64,000 bases of DNA from Caenorhabditis remanei (GCF_010183535.1 NC_071331.1:11408001-11472000); one strand, 5' to 3'. Numbered from the stretch's first letter, positions 46,388-60,221 are shown. Made by a program: numbers and translations. The notes: generated from the sequence alone by a model not told the origin.

Positions 46388-49300
46388 CTGAAATAGGGAG
46401 GGTTAGATGACGTGGGATTAAGGAGAAAGGACGACAAAAAGGACGAGACGCAAAAATAATAATAATCGAGTGGGAGGTTTGTTTTTTTTGGGTGAGCATT
46501 TGTGCAAATTAAAGAATTTGAAATTTGAGAAATAGAATTTCAGACGAGAAGAGGAAGAATTCAATTCATTTCTAAATCAGTCAAAGTGACCAACAGAAGA
46601 ATTTTTGAGGAGGTGGATAGAAGTAAAAGATAATTGATAGTTTCGGCAGTTTTAACATCTCAAAAATCAGTGAAATGATGAAAACTGTGGTCTCTTAGGC
46701 ACCGGGTACCCCATAATTTGGACGTCGAGAAGAGAGGAGACCGGGTACTCGAGATATCAACAACAAATAAGCGGTGAGTTGTTTGGTGATTAGTTTCGAA
46801 GAGAATGAATCAAACAGATTTTTTAAGAATGGGATTCCTGGAAAATCTTCAACACGTTTAAATAGGGAGGAGGACCCGCACGGACCGAATGTTCGGACGA
46901 CGACGTCAAAAAACGAGACGTCGGGGTGGGATGTATGGATAGGAAACCTTACGATTTGGAGGAGGAGGAAGATGTGCAAGAAGAGAATTACTATTTTTGA
47001 AAAATACGACACACACTCACACACATTCGCAAATTTTCATCACTAATTCCACTAGGAGTCATTGAGAGATTTCTGATTTTCAACCCACACTCTGACTGGA
47101 TGCAATTTCAGATCAGTAGATCAAAACAAGAGGAATGACAAATGACAAATGACTGGGGTGAGAGAAAAAAATCTATAAAAGTGAAATCTTACAAAATATT
47201 ACAGTATCCACATACCGCGGCGCTTTGAGACCTGACTAATGACTGATTTTTGAACGGGAAAAAGTATAGAATTGTTTTGATTTCTTTCTCTATGATTCAA
47301 AACTGAAGAGTTTTTTATTAAAACCGACAAGATATCACATATCGTTCGTCGTCGTCGCACATCGAAAAACACACGACGAGTCTAAAACTACGACAAATCC
47401 TGCTACTTCTGTCTTCAAAACTCGCGATTTCACGCTGGAATCCTGGAATCCGGCATGATTAAAAAATCGTACCAAATGGTGATGAGTGTACAAAAAAACA
47501 CACTTCTTTCCGGGTGCTCTCGTGCTCCTTCACACCCAAAAAAAAACCGGGTGAAAGATGAAAAGTTTCTCAAATTTCTGGGATGTGTAGAGTGAATAGT
47601 GAGCGGCGGCCCAGTAGAGGGGACGACGACGACATCTCTAACGCATCAAAGAATACGTTAAAGGGCCGGGAAGGACCAGCACAGAAACTGATCATTATGG
47701 GAATATATAGAAAGTTCTGGTGGAGAATTGAATGGACATCAGAAGGTAATGTGCTCTATTTTTAAGTTTCAGACGAGAAATCGAATAAGTTCAAAAACAA
47801 TTTTGACATTTACTTATGATCAAACAACAATTTGTAGAAGAAGTTCTCTGAAAACAACAGGAAATGATGATGGCCTAGAGAACCGGAAGCTAGGCGACGC
47901 AGGTGTGGATAGTTACTGTACTCGGTTAGAGTTTTAGGGTGCCTTGCCGGTATTTTTGTTGGGAAAGCTAGTGGGTCTTCTGTCCAACCAACACTTTGCA
48001 CTTGACACAATCTACAAGTTTCTAGACACAAAATTCTCTCTAACAACGAATAACAATGCTAATCCTATCATCACAAACTTTATCAAAATTTAAGACGCTT
48101 CTGATTTCGTGTAAAAATGTTTGTAAAAAATTTGAAATTGATAAGAGGAAGAACTCTGATTATCAAGGCTGTAGGGTGGGAGTCATTACGCCCTTTAGAC
48201 AATCCTAATTGTTTCTTTTTCTTATTGTGGAGGACCACACCAAGGGCTTCTTCTTCTTCTTTCATTTCGATCAGCGATCATCAAATGTCATGTAAAATGT
48301 GTTGTGTACTGCACCACAACAGACCGAAATAAGAATGAGAAATGACAAAAATATATATGTGAAAGCATATAATTAAGATACTGCTTCCTTGGGGGACACC
48401 ACGTACTACAGATTGCGTGGGTGTCGGTTTGAAATTGAATTCAGAATACGTGAAATTTCAGAATAGTATAGTATGCAAGAGATCTTCACAACCTTTAAAA
48501 ATATATAGAAGACGTTAGCATTCAAAAAAAAGGGGTTGGACCTCAAGGAGGGAGGGTTTTGCAGAGATTTTGGAAGATTTCGAAGGTTTTTTTGTTGTTC
48601 GTACACTTTGATACCTCGGCACGACTCTTATCAAACATCGCCTTTTCCAGGATTTACCGTAGTGGATTATGACGATGCGTTGGGCAGAGGAGAGGAGAGA
48701 TGAACAAACACAAATTAGAACTTTCTGATTGGGTAGTGGAACACAAGAGTTCTTGTTGTTAATTTTCGAAGAAAAATAGAATGAAATTTTGGAAAAATAT
48801 ACAGATCAGTAGTGGTTTAATGAGTTATGACATACATGATGAGGAGGTGATGAATGATTACGGATGAATAGATAGTAAACACGTCATTATGGAGTACGGT
48901 GGAAGTGATGGTGAAGAATTCAAGTTATTAGAAAGCTGAATACATGAGAACACATAATAGTGTCCTGGAACAGCAAAGTTTTATTGGACCATTTAGAATT
49001 TCAATCAAAAGAAGAAAACCTGCGCGGAGTTGTATGCTCATTACGAAACTGAGAAACGCAGTACCGAGACAAAAAACAAGGCAAATGTAAGTCAAACAGG
49101 AAAATAAAAATCCATCAGAACGGCTGGCTCAAAAACTCCTGGATTTGATACTTTTTGACTTGTAGATGCCCTATGTCAGTCTTGAACACTGAAACGATAT
49201 TTCCGTTTTTTAAGATTCAGTTAGAAGCTTACAGACTAGTGGCGAAAACCTTGCTCCTGCTTATGAAATGATATCAAAGCAGCAAAATTTTGGAACCTCA

Positions 49301-50546
49301 AACTAATCAGATTGGAGGACTGAAGTGTCCGCCTGCTAGGACATCACTGCAGACGATCAGCTGATTAGCGTAATACGCTGCGTCGTCACAGAAATTCAGA
49401 AACATAATACAGGAAATGATGAAACTTGGAAGGAGGAGAAAAATATTGTTGAAAAAATAGTTGGGTGCAAGATGGGTTCGAGCATTTGAATTAGGAAAAT
49501 GAAAAAGTTGAAAAACTAAATTCGAATAAAAATCATAAAATAAAAAACTGGTGAAACCGAAGATTGACAAAAAAACCAGAAAAGAGAGCCACCCTCTCCG
49601 CTACTCAAAAAATCTGATGCAGTGATCTACCCACCCAAAAAAGAGAAAAAAACGTAGGTGTAGTTGAAACCTATATCAGTACACGTTCACTATGTCTTCA
49701 ATCATTTATTTATCAGCTCCTCATCTCATCTCCACAGACGACACTTCAGTTGATCAGAAAACACAAAACACTGCTGCTCCTAAATCGGTGCTGTGTCCCG
49801 AGGAGGAAGCGCTGTTTTCCGTCGAAATTTAATCAGTGTATTAGTAGTTAGAGATATGGAAAAAATGCAAAGAGAAAACTGAGCTCAATGACCGATTTCT
49901 GATGATCATCTCCTTATCTAAGGCTCCTTAATGAGGCTGGACGTTCTCGATAAATGGGAATCGTCTAGAGATGAACACCTAAAAAAAACTACGATAAGCA
50001 ACGAAAAACTGAGAAATTCGCATTTAAAATCTCAAAAATCATCGTCAGACTCCTGTTTCCAGAGGAGTTGGAGGGCTTCTTCATGGTCATCAATTGTTTT
50101 TTCTTGATTGGGAAGTGGTAGAAGAAGAGGTGATCAAACTTCAATACGTAGTAGCTTCTCTACACGTTTTTTTAATCTGCCCAAAATAAATAAGGTCTCA
50201 ATTTCTCTCTCAAATTATAGGAGGGGGAGGTGGATCGGCTACTATGTATAGTTAGGAGTAAATTAACTGGTGATGACGTAAATACGTGTCAGATTCTGAT
50301 CTTATTTGGTCTCTTTTGCTGCAGAGACAGAAAAATAATCAGAAAAAAGATTAATGATTCTCTTGGAGTGTTCTCTTATTAGTGGTACACCCGATAGATT
50401 CTTTAAAGATTGGTTAATGACAAGTGTTTTTTAGGAATTCGGAAGGTTTTTAGATGATCAGATGGGTTACGGTTATTCGAGAGGTAAATAGAGATCTAGG
50501 AGCAAAATAAAGTATTTGGCTTATAGATAAGCAGGGTGAGAGATTT
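46388..50546. other. Gene-poor region
   Basis: No supported gene; it may hold the promoter and first exons of the 43-46 kb minus-strand locus. A minus ORF at 46695-47024 (109 codons) has no splice support. GTCGTCGTCGCAC-type CG-rich patches lie at 47.34-47.40 and 47.60-47.64 kb. Confidence 0.4.
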
Positions 50547-50585
50547 TTGAGATTTGGAAGGAATTTTGGAATCGAAGAAGAAACA

Positions 50586-50813
50586 ATGTCTAAGAGAGAT
50601 CTGCCGGATTCTGTAAAGAAATTATATTCGAATTATAAAAATAACAAAAAGGGCCGAAAAACTATGAAATATTGGGTGGCTCAGAGCAAGCTTTTGGGGA
50701 ATGAATACTATCGTAAAACATCTAAAAGAGGGGCTCCCAACAAAGTCTATTTAACATGGTATTTCTTTTTTCTCAAAGGAGATATGAAAATGTTGTCAAC
50801 AGACAAAATATAG
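50586..50813 (+). CDS. Small candidate ORF, basic, 75 aa
   Basis: Starting at ATG 50586 the frame encodes MSKRDLPDSVKKLYSNYKNN, then a basic stretch (KKGRKTMKYW) and ends at TAG 50813. The composition is lysine-rich and helical, so it could be a remnant exon of a DNA-binding protein or a chance ORF. There is no clear acceptor or donor and no family recognition. Confidence 0.2.
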   Translation: MSKRDLPDSVKKLYSNYKNNKKGRKTMKYWVAQSKLLGNEYYRKTSKRGAPNKVYLTWYFFFLKGDMKMLSTDKI

Positions 50814-53800
50814 CTGAATACTTATAAAACATTTCTTAAGTTGGAAAAACTTTGATAGCTATCAAGGCAGTTGAGATATTGGGCACCAAACTCTTGCTAC
50901 TGGGGTCACCTCTATTAGAGGTCTTACGGTATATCAGCACCGACAACACGACAGTCTGATTTTCCTGTGCTCTACTCTCCCATCACAAACCATACTTCCT
51001 TATAATCCAAACCTAGTCCAAAAACCTTCTTTGACATTATCCAGCACCTCTACCGTTATTACGTAAAAGCTTTTCCCAGGGATCACATCCTGATGATTGA
51101 AAAATGAGATACGTAACTTTTTCTGTTTACCATTTACTGCATCACTTTTAAAAATATACATCGAACGAAACACACGTTTCGAACTCTCAAAGTTTTCATC
51201 CCGATCAGTAGCAAAAAGGTAAATAAGAAAATAGAAAATAGAAGAGGTTTTGGACTGGATAATCCACGGGTCAACGGAGATTTCGGAGAGGGATTTGTTT
51301 CCAGAGAATTGGAATTCAAATCAGAATGATCAAAGGGGGGATATGGGGAATAACGGTATATTTCTAGAATAGAGAATTCCAGAAATGAGTATAAGACCGC
51401 GAAACCGATGAAAACCCAGGAATCTCTATAAAATTACTCTCAAATTTGAGTACTGTTTGACTGAGGGACGTTCTGAAATTAGCTCTTCGAAAAACGAATC
51501 AAAGGAAGAAAATTTATTACGTGCTGTTCAGAATTTCTTGGTTTCCAAATGTCTAGTTTTCAGAATATTTCAGACAAATGAACTCCAGCTATTAGGGTTA
51601 AACTACGAGGCTTCCATAAAAACTTTACTATTGATAAGACACAAGGAACATATTTTTGGAAGCAAGCTAACTCAAGTCACTATAGTGAAACGGCAAAATA
51701 ATTTCTCAATGATCAAAAACTTCGGGAATTCCCCGGTACAACCTCACCACCTACACTTCGTCATGACTTAGATTAGCCACTAGCCAATCGACCAAATTTC
51801 AGTTTCACATGGTCATAAGGGTTCACAAATGACTGTCTAGGAGAAGAAGACGTAAACACACAAGAGGCCTGTACTGATCCTCCGATAAGCTTCAGGTCAG
51901 CAGGTGAAGGTGGATTTGATTTGATTTCTTCTCTTCATCCGAGATTTCCGCTTAAGAGTTTGAGAGGGAGAGAGAACATTTGGAATCAGAGTGGTCAAGG
52001 GCTCGGGATAGATGTAGTGGAGGAGGGGATCGGAAATGCCAAATGAAAAAAAGGAAAAGAAGAAGATATTCAACTTTGCAAAGTACAAATGACGAAGATT
52101 TCTTTCATTTTTTGGTCCTAAAATAAAAGAAAAACGTATGCAAAAAGAGAGATTCTTCCTTGCCCCCAATGAGACATGAATGTTCTTGACACTATCCGGA
52201 AATAAAAATAAGTTAGAAGAGTATGAAACATGGCGGCGGCGTCAGAAAACTGGAGGTGTTGTCGCGGAAGAATCGGAAGCAGACGACGTCAATCGAGGTT
52301 GAAATTAGAATTCCAGAAGAAGATATGAGAGAGACAGATTGAAGAACAAGCACGTTTGCGCGTAAATGAGCATAAAACGAATTAACAGAGTTCAGAAAAT
52401 TGATGTATTTAGAGAAAAACGAGGAAGAGAAGAGAAGAGGAAAAGGAATTGAGAAGTGTAGGTGGAATAAGATTGGAGTTGTTGCAGAAAATAGTTTTTT
52501 TTGGTGTTTGGAAGACAGGTGGTTATGGAGAAGGCTAGATGGGGATTGAGAAGTGAAATGAACTTTGATATCGGAGGAATCGCTAGAGAAGAGTTTTTCA
52601 GCATTGAGACTGGAAATTCAGATCTAATAGGAAGTTTTAGATCGTATAGGCTTTGAAAACGTACTGGGCTAGTAGATTAAATAACGATAACTAAGTTGTT
52701 AAGTTTCAAACGTTTGACTAATTGCTATTAGCGTTGAACTATTTGATAAGATCTTTTCGAAATTCTTACCAAAGCAATTTTCTAACTGTCACGTTTCCGT
52801 TTTCAGAGAGTCCATGAATTGTATTAGCTCAGCTCAGTTCCTACAACCGAAATTCTCTTGAAAAATTAAACTTTTCCTCTGAGTCTCTCATTTTCGCACA
52901 CAATTTTTTTCGATTTTGGTAGAGCGCGGTTGTAAGAATCGTTGCTAATACACAAGCTATGCTTGTCCGGTTTTAGTGAAACCTATCAATTCTGGTACAG
53001 TTTCATGTTGTATATTTAGACAGAAGACTAACGAAACAACTAATTCGGTGAAAGCTACGTACTTCATTTTCAGAATACGATTTACCTTTCGACCTAAATA
53101 TTTGTTTTGTATGAATCCGAAGATGTGTGGCACTATGGAAGGATTCCACCTTAAAAAAATCCCTGTCCCATATCTACAGTAAATATACGACTGTTACTCT
53201 CCCACATTCCTCCGTTTTTTTCCTTCTTCTGATTCTTTCTGATTTCCGGACACACATCTTCCAATCCCATCAACATAATCTCTTTTGCTCCTAGACCACC
53301 ACTTAGTCATTCATTTGTACCCAAAACTTCTCCTCCGCCAACTAATTTGATTTTTGAGGTCATATCCGGATGTGTTATTTATATCAGCTCTCATTCTGTC
53401 TTGTTATTGAGAAAGAGAATGTTTCGAATTAGCTCTCGTAGGATAATGATCTCGTGATTTCCTTATCCTCTTCAGTTTTTCGGCCTCGTAGAGTATTAGA
53501 TGTGTACAAACGAGAGAAAGACTTAGAAGATGTCACGAAAAGAGCACACGATGCTTCTTTGAGATATGAACTTTGTGCTTTGTGAGGTGCAGAGAGAGCA
53601 GGAGAGACGCAGTGATGGAAAGGGATTTGGAACTCTTTTCACTTGTTTTTGGAGAGGAAATGAATTGAAAATTTGGAAGGGAAAAGGGCAAGTGGAGGGG
53701 TAAATATCAATTAGATGATGGGAGAAACATGGGGGGAAATCAGAAGGAATTATAGATACAAAATAGTAAAAATCAGAAGCAGAGGAGTAGTTCTGGAAGG

Positions 53801-54921
53801 GTTTTCTGGAGATTACTGAATTGAAAAAGTTTCCGTAGCTCCTACCAGAACCCACTGAATAAATACTTTTGAAGTAAAGTTCATGAAACAGAAAAAAACT
53901 TGAAAACGAAGAGGAGATTGCACTATTCGTATACAGTGTCAATTCTTCTCAAGAAGAGAATAACTTGATCAAAAATGCATTAAGAATACAGTATAAAAGT
54001 ATTAGACATAACAATATCCAGAATGGCATAACAATATCCAGAAAACAACTGTATTCAAACCACAAATAAGAAACAGGAAAATTTAGAAAACGTCACAGAA
54101 CGTTTAGCAGATTTTCTATTTTTAATTGTCAGGTATTACTGTATCTTAACGAAAACTTAACAAAGAGGTATAAATTTCACCAATGGGACACTAAACCTTA
54201 ATTGAAATTGAAAGTTGCTGAGTTTCTTTTTGATGAAAAAGGACAACGCAATAATGAAAAAAAAATTCGCCAGAATAGTAACGATGATTGTGAAACAGAA
54301 CAGTTTTACTGTATCGAAAGTTTAAGAAAATTTCAGAAAACATTTCTCAAGAGTACAGTATACCACTGCCACCGGATAAAAGAAGATTAGAACGAAAACG
54401 ACATTTGTGAATATAAAGTGCTAACCAGAATCTCAAAACTAACCGAACAGATTTAGAAACTTGGGAGTTTAAAAAAAGTATTAAAGTTGAATTGAAAATA
54501 GAGAGCAAGAAAATAAATATGAAACAAGATGTTACAGATTTCACTGATGATTTCAGTTATACCAACAAAAAAATTGTATTTGATAAACAGATCTGAACGA
54601 GTATCTAAAAATTCATAAGACTGATAATACAAAAACTTAAAACATTGAAAAACAATAAAAATTCTTAAAATTTACATCAAAAAATGCTCACGTACAAGGG
54701 AGGAGAACTAATAGCAATGCATTGTTAGATACCTTATTTTTAGCAAAATTCTACAAAGGAAAACGAAAATTCCTCTCTAATTCTGATTGAGAAAAGAAAA
54801 GTTTAGAAAATCATTGGAAACGAAAATTAAAATTTAATAAATACTGTATCAATGCTCCTACAAGTTTCAATTTTGTGAACTTACAATAATCACGAATTTC
54901 TAAAAAATCCCAAAAACTCAC
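50814..54921. other. Gene-poor region
   Basis: No supported gene. A lone repeat terminus CTCTATTAGAGGTCTTACGG at 50.91-50.93 kb belongs to the TA-flanked MITE family at 17.66 kb. ORFs at 51457-51771 (+) and 53523-53942 (-) lack splice, domain or composition support. Confidence 0.4.
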
Positions 54922-55041
54922 CTAGAAATTTTCAAAAAATGCAGTAAATGGAAGATTCGTCTCTGTCGTCCAATCGAATAGTCTTGAATGATTTTCCAAA
55001 TGAAAGACGCCCTTTCTAAGTGAACAAATAGTGGTTACTGA
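54921..55041 (-). CDS. Isolated candidate exon
   Basis: Between an AACATTTCAG acceptor and a CTAG|GTGAGT donor lies an open stretch reading TTICSLRKGVFHLENHSRL, then WTTETNLPFTAFFENF, ending with TAG at the donor itself. Both splice sites are strong and the composition is protein-like, but no partner exons are found within several kilobases. It may be an exon of a gene with long introns, or noncoding. Confidence 0.25.
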
Positions 55042-55116
55042 AATGTTTTCATCGTATTTTCCCTTCTGATTACAAAAATCTGTCCCCCATAATACTACGC
55101 CACCTTCACAAAACAA

Positions 55117-56340
55117 AAGAAGAGATCCTTCTCATCCGGACAATTCTAGAAGAAACAAAAGTTCTTTCTCGGAAAGAAAAATAAAACAAAGTCAGTGAGA
55201 CATTGTTTCTTTTCTGATCAATTCAATTCCAATTTCAGTCCTGGAGTGATATAGTCAGATGACGACAACAACTATGACACTCGTTCATATTTCAAAGACC
55301 TAGACAACAAGTGGTCACAGGTTGAGAGGGGCGAATTTAAAAGAGAGGATTCACTTAACACGAAGAAGAAGAAGAGAAGAAACCAGAAACCAACAAGTCC
55401 AAAATTAGAAAGGAAACCTTTTTTCGGTCTGACACCATGCCTTCCAACTACTACAAAATAGGTTCAGTGATCAGCTCATCCACGTCATAGGTCTCTCTCC
55501 TCGTTTGCATACTCAATTTGTCTCTCACTAAATACTTCTCTTTTTCTGATGAACGTATCCTTGTTGCAAATTTTTAAAAAGTGTCTACTTCTATTTCTGT
55601 TCTTCTCTTCTTTTTCTCAATTTCTTCTATTCCAGCCGAACCGATGATCACTAGCGGCTTGGAAGCTTTGATTATCTGGAGGAATCGGGGATTAAGGAGC
55701 TAGAAAATTGGAGAAATCAGATAAAAGAGGATTGAATTTCCGACGTTTCGAAAGTTACAGTAAGATTAGGGCTATAGGATTGGAGGGTGGGAAAATATAA
55801 AAGTGTTGATATGGGCGGTACATAATGTTACATAAAAAGAACGGTCCTTGAGATTTCAGAAAATACATTTATGAAGACCCATTTCAGGTTATCTGTACCG
55901 TTTCAGTATCAAAGTTTAATATTTATAGTTTCTCACGACTTTATTCAATTTAATTTTATTGAAAGTTTCGATATTCAGAAAAAGTGACCGAAAGCCAGGT
56001 AAGGTCCCTCATTGATTTATAGTAGGCCTGATCATGACATATTCAAATTTCTGCAACTGTTACCTAACCTCAACTTTTGTAGGTTTTCTTTTCAAGTTTT
56101 GAATTGCTCAGGTTGTGTCATACAGAGACGATGTACGTAAAAAGTTGGAAGATGTCAAAAAGTAGTAGCGGTAAGAGTTGTACCAGTTTTTATCGTATCA
56201 GTGGAAAAGTGAAATTTTAAAACTCCATCGCGGTATCCAAGCCCCATTGAAACCAAGGGAATTTTACTGAGGTTATCTGTTACTCGAGAAACAGCAGAAA
56301 ATTTGGAAAAAAAAACCTTGAAACTACCAATACATGAGAA
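55117..56340. other. Gene-poor region
   Basis: No supported gene or distinctive repeat seen. Confidence 0.4.
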
Positions 56341-56350
56341 GGAAAATATC

Positions 56351-56846
56351 ATACTTGCAAACCGGGGCGAAACGGGCTTCCAAAGTATAGTTGAACAGCT
56401 TTATACCAGTGCTAAAAAAGATGAACTGCATCACAATGACAGTTTTATTGAATTAACATTTATTCCATTTCTTCATTTTCATACTTGTCAACGGGCCGAC
56501 ACGGGACGGAGCGTAACTCGCTTCAAACTCAATATTATGAGCTCAAAAATATACCAAAATGTAGATCTCGACGAGTTCTATGTCCGTGACCCACTGCGGG
56601 CCGGATGGCTATTAGGTAATGTGCCGCGGGCCGGGCTAGAATGGCTTTTTTGGCCATTTTCGCGTTTTTGGGCACTTTTTCCCGGCCCGCGGCACAATAA
56701 CAAATAGCCATCCGGCCCGTAGTGGGTCACGGACATAGAACTCGCTGAGATCTACATTTTGGTATATTTTTGAGCTCATAATATTGAGTTTGAAGCGAGT
56801 TACGCTCCGTCCCGTGTCGGCCCGTTTCGGCCCGGTTTGCAAGTAT
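56351..56846. mobile_element. Fold-back element with long inverted arms and 10-bp target-site duplication
   Basis: GGAAAATATC occurs immediately on both sides (56341-56350 and 56847-56856). The right arm ends GCCCGTTTCGGCCCGGTTTGC and the left begins with its complement (ATACTTGCAAACCGGGGCG). The arms continue as near-perfect inverted copies for about 170 bp (GACACGGGACGGAGCGTAAC, TATTATGAGCTCAAAAATA, GGGCCGGATGGCTATT) around a short centre near 56665. The left arm is interrupted after AACGGGC by about 110 bp of unrelated DNA (about 56377-56487), an insertion ending in a second partial ATACTTGTCAACGGGCC terminus. A 9-10 bp duplication with long arms is typical of Mutator-like elements. Confidence 0.88.
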
Positions 56847-56856
56847 GGAAAATATC

Positions 56857-59844
56857 GCTACTCATCGCGAAGCAGGAATGCGTTTACTCGGTTAATTTCT
56901 AATTTGCCATCGAAATGAAACTGTGCTTTTTGGAAATGCATTCCGTTTCATAACTTTGATTAAAGATTCTGGATACTCGGAAGAAGTCACTTAATCTATG
57001 TATGCTACCTTTTGATCAGATTATATTTGTTAATGGAAAATCAGTAAGCCTAAATACTCAAACCTCACAGGTCAATTTCTAAGAATAGCAGGGACCTCTC
57101 CCCACCTGACCAACTTTTGCAAAGGTTAGCCTCTCCGTCCCTTTCTTCCCAAAATTAGAACCCTTCCCCCCACGGAAAAAAACAAAAGATCCCGGAAAAA
57201 AAGGCGACGCGTCAGCAGTGGAGTAACAATTAGAAATGCAAGAGGATCCCTACTGCCAATCAAAGTTCTTCAGATGATATCAGATGGTTGTGTTTTGTAT
57301 TCTGGAGAATTGACAATACAAAAAACAAAATGAAAAGAAGTGGAGAAATGAACGAACAAAATTTTTAGATTTTTGAATTTTCTGCGGAAAGAAGAGGGTG
57401 TTCGTGTTTTATTCAGAAGCATTCGAGAAGGAAGAGGGAGGGAACAAATTGCAGAAGAACAAGGGGAGAGAAACGTCACGAAACGGAAACAATTTAAAAA
57501 AGGAAGACTGATTTGACAGTGTGTGAAATCTCAAACGGAGAGCAATATATTCCTTTAGTCAGTGACGTGACACACTTTTTAATTGATGCGGGGGGATTTT
57601 TGGGACAGGGTGGTCGGGTGATGATGTCATCAGTCTTCTGGTGTTAATAGGGCGACGCTCACAATTCAATTTCTAATTTTGGAGGAGACAGCAATGAGCA
57701 GTTGGGATATTGGGAGGAAGTGCAAGTAAGGGAAGTGTTTCAGATATGGGTTATTGACTTTATTTTTTGAAACGTTGCAATGTCCATATTGGTTGAATAG
57801 AGTTCAAAGCTCATAGTCAATTAGATGTACGAAATTATTATTCTCGAATCACCAACTTCATTACATTTGAAACCACTAAGTAACGTTAAAGAAACAGCCA
57901 TTTTTTGATTCTAAATATTAGAAACAGTTCTCATTCTGGTAATTCTTTGGCTATGCTTCGGCCTCCTTAGGCTACTGGTTCCAGAAGATACAGATCAGCT
58001 GTCGGCTTTTCCCATCCAGTACTATCAAAATGAAGCAAACATTCTACTGGAGTAGGGTAGGAAATTTTGAAGCCATGAGTTCTCGAAAATTAGTATTAGT
58101 AAATTTTTATTCATTTGATCGGTTCCTTCAGTTTGAGAAACGTAATATGTCACAAAAGAAACGGTAAATAAGTTGTCGGTAGGCACAAAAACATCCAAAA
58201 GTCTCGTATTTTATATATTTTTCAAGTTGAATAGAAGCATCGAAACAATGTTCTTTTTATATGAACTCCATATTTAGAGAAGTTACAAAACTTTTTCTCC
58301 AGTTTTGATGCTCCGACTAAACTTGGTTATCTTACATCACCTATTCTTATACTAATTGTGTCTATGAACTGATCTAATTTATTCACACCTTGGAACAGCT
58401 AATTAAACTTTTCAATAGTTACTTGAGACACCGCGACAAAGCTGTACAGGAACATCAGGAGCATGCCAGCGGAGCACGGGACGACCGTCAGACAAATTTG
58501 GGAATAGAGGTCAAAGTTAGAAAATAGCCAAATAATTTTTCAAAGTAAGCAATAAATCGAAGTTGAAAGGGGATTAAAATCTAAAGGTTCAAAGTAAAAC
58601 AGAAAAAAAGAAACATTGGAAGCTGCCATAAAGCGGCTTACAGAAGCGGTAGAATGTTTTGATAACTATTTTGAAACGTAACAGTTCAAGTTACCTATGC
58701 ATACATAAGCAAAGTACTAGTCATAAAGTAAAGGGTGTTGTTTAGTTTGATACCAGGTAGTTTCTAGAATTAGAAAAATAGTTCAACGTTTTTACCATGT
58801 AAAAAACAAGAGATACATACTTGACCACTACTGTAGCCTAATTGAAACCGGAAGTATTCTGGAATGATCTGAAAACAAAAAAACAAGGTCTGATCTGAAA
58901 TGCGAAGATCTCTATCCTATCATATTCTCAGCATCTCATCATAAAACAAAGGAAATAAATTATGACGAGAGCATTGAACCCAAAAAAAGAAAAGAAGAAC
59001 CATATGAGTATCGGAAAAGGTCGTCGATGAAGATTCTGGAGGAAAACTGAGTAGAGAGATGTAAATACGCATGAAGACGTGCGTCTGTGTGGTTATTAAT
59101 CGCATTGTGTGCTGCTAAGATAGCAGCTCAACTAATACAATTAACATTTTCTCGACGCGGGTTGGAGAGAAAAAAGGAGAAAATGATGTGGGTTTTTGGG
59201 AGCACAAACCGTCTGATCGACGATGAGGAAGAAGAAGAGAAAGTGATGAAGAGGAGAAGAAGAAGAAAGGTTTTTGGTTGTCTTTTTCTTCTTTCTCTTT
59301 TTGTTGTGATGACGTCGAATGGATGGGAACGGGTACATGGATCGGGAGGTCTTCTCTCGTGGAGACCAAGAAGGGAAAAATTTAAGTAATCGTGGGAAAT
59401 TATGCTTCATTTATGTTGTCTTTTCGTTTTGCACCCAGTTAAGAAGACCGAAAGGTTCAGAGATTACTGTAGACGATGTGTCTTGGAAGATATCGAGGAA
59501 TGATCTTGTTGATTACTAGATATCAATGATCATCTGTGCTTGGGATCACTGAATTATATGGAAGAATTATTTTAGTAGAATAAACATAGAATTATAGTAA
59601 GGAATCACGCATAAAACTGTTCAGAGTGTTTTTCTAAGGGGGTGCTCCGTGAAATTTGCAAAAATTGGAAAAATAAATAGGAACGTCATGTTTGTGAAGT
59701 TCGGAGAGGAGCAGTGTTCGTAGAATGAATTTGGGGGACTGGATACTGGAAGATTGTGAAAAAATCATAGGAAATAGAAGACAGATCCATTGCCCTGTAG
59801 GCAAACTTCAAGATAACTAACCATAACGAAACGGAACATTTTTA
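56857..59844. other. Gene-poor region
   Basis: No supported gene. A GC-richer 80-bp island at 58430-58510 stands out, and GAA-triplet runs occur at 59.23-59.27 kb. The 100-codon plus ORF at 59087-59389 falls on the triplet run and is not called. Confidence 0.4.
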
Positions 59845-59845
59845 A

Positions 59846-60221
59846 GACACAGGTATTCAAAAAATTGAGATTATTTTATATGGATCGACTCAGAATTTTA
59901 TAGAAAAGAGTAAAGTCACTTGGAGCCAGGTCCGAAAATCAGTCCTAAACGAGTTATCAGGCCTCAAAGTGTCAAAAAAAGGGCCTCTCGCCGTGAAGAT
60001 TTGTCTTATATTTCAATGTGAAATTTTTTATCTCCGAGCACGTGAAAATGTTGAAATATAAGACAAATCTTCACGGCGAGAGACCTTTTTTGACACTTTG
60101 AGGCCTGATAACTCGTTTAAGACTAATTTTCGGACCTGTCTCCGAGAGACTTTTCTCTTTTCTATAAAATTCTGAGTCGATCCATATAAAATAATCTCAA
60201 TTTTTGGAATACCGGTGTCCC
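59846..60221. mobile_element. Fold-back element with about 180-bp arms
   Basis: The left arm (GACACAGGTATTCAAAAAAT onwards) and the right arm (ending ATACCGGTGTCC) are inverted copies with roughly nine in ten bases matching, including CCATATAAAATAATCTCAA, GCCTGATAACTCGTTTAAG and CGGCGAGAG, around a short centre near 60035. TTAA occurs close to both ends (59842-59845 and 60225-60228), which would fit TTAA-targeting elements, but the right end is offset by a few bases. No coding capacity. Confidence 0.85.

Noticed and set aside
46695..47024. 109-codon minus ORF with hydrophobic start
   Set aside because: A signal-like N-terminus is easily produced by AT-rich DNA; no acceptor, donor or partner exons and poor composition.
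47583..47640. Short minus-strand ORF beginning MSSSSPLLGRRSLF
   Set aside because: Only about 20 codons, created by a GAC/GTC triplet run, with no donor site leading to the exons at 46.4 kb.
53523..53942. 139-codon minus ORF
   Set aside because: Ser/Phe-rich composition typical of antisense purine-rich DNA; no splice or domain support.
59087..59389. 100-codon plus ORF with a signal-like start
   Set aside because: Its core is an expanded GAA/AGA triplet tract and both strands are open there, a low-complexity artefact.
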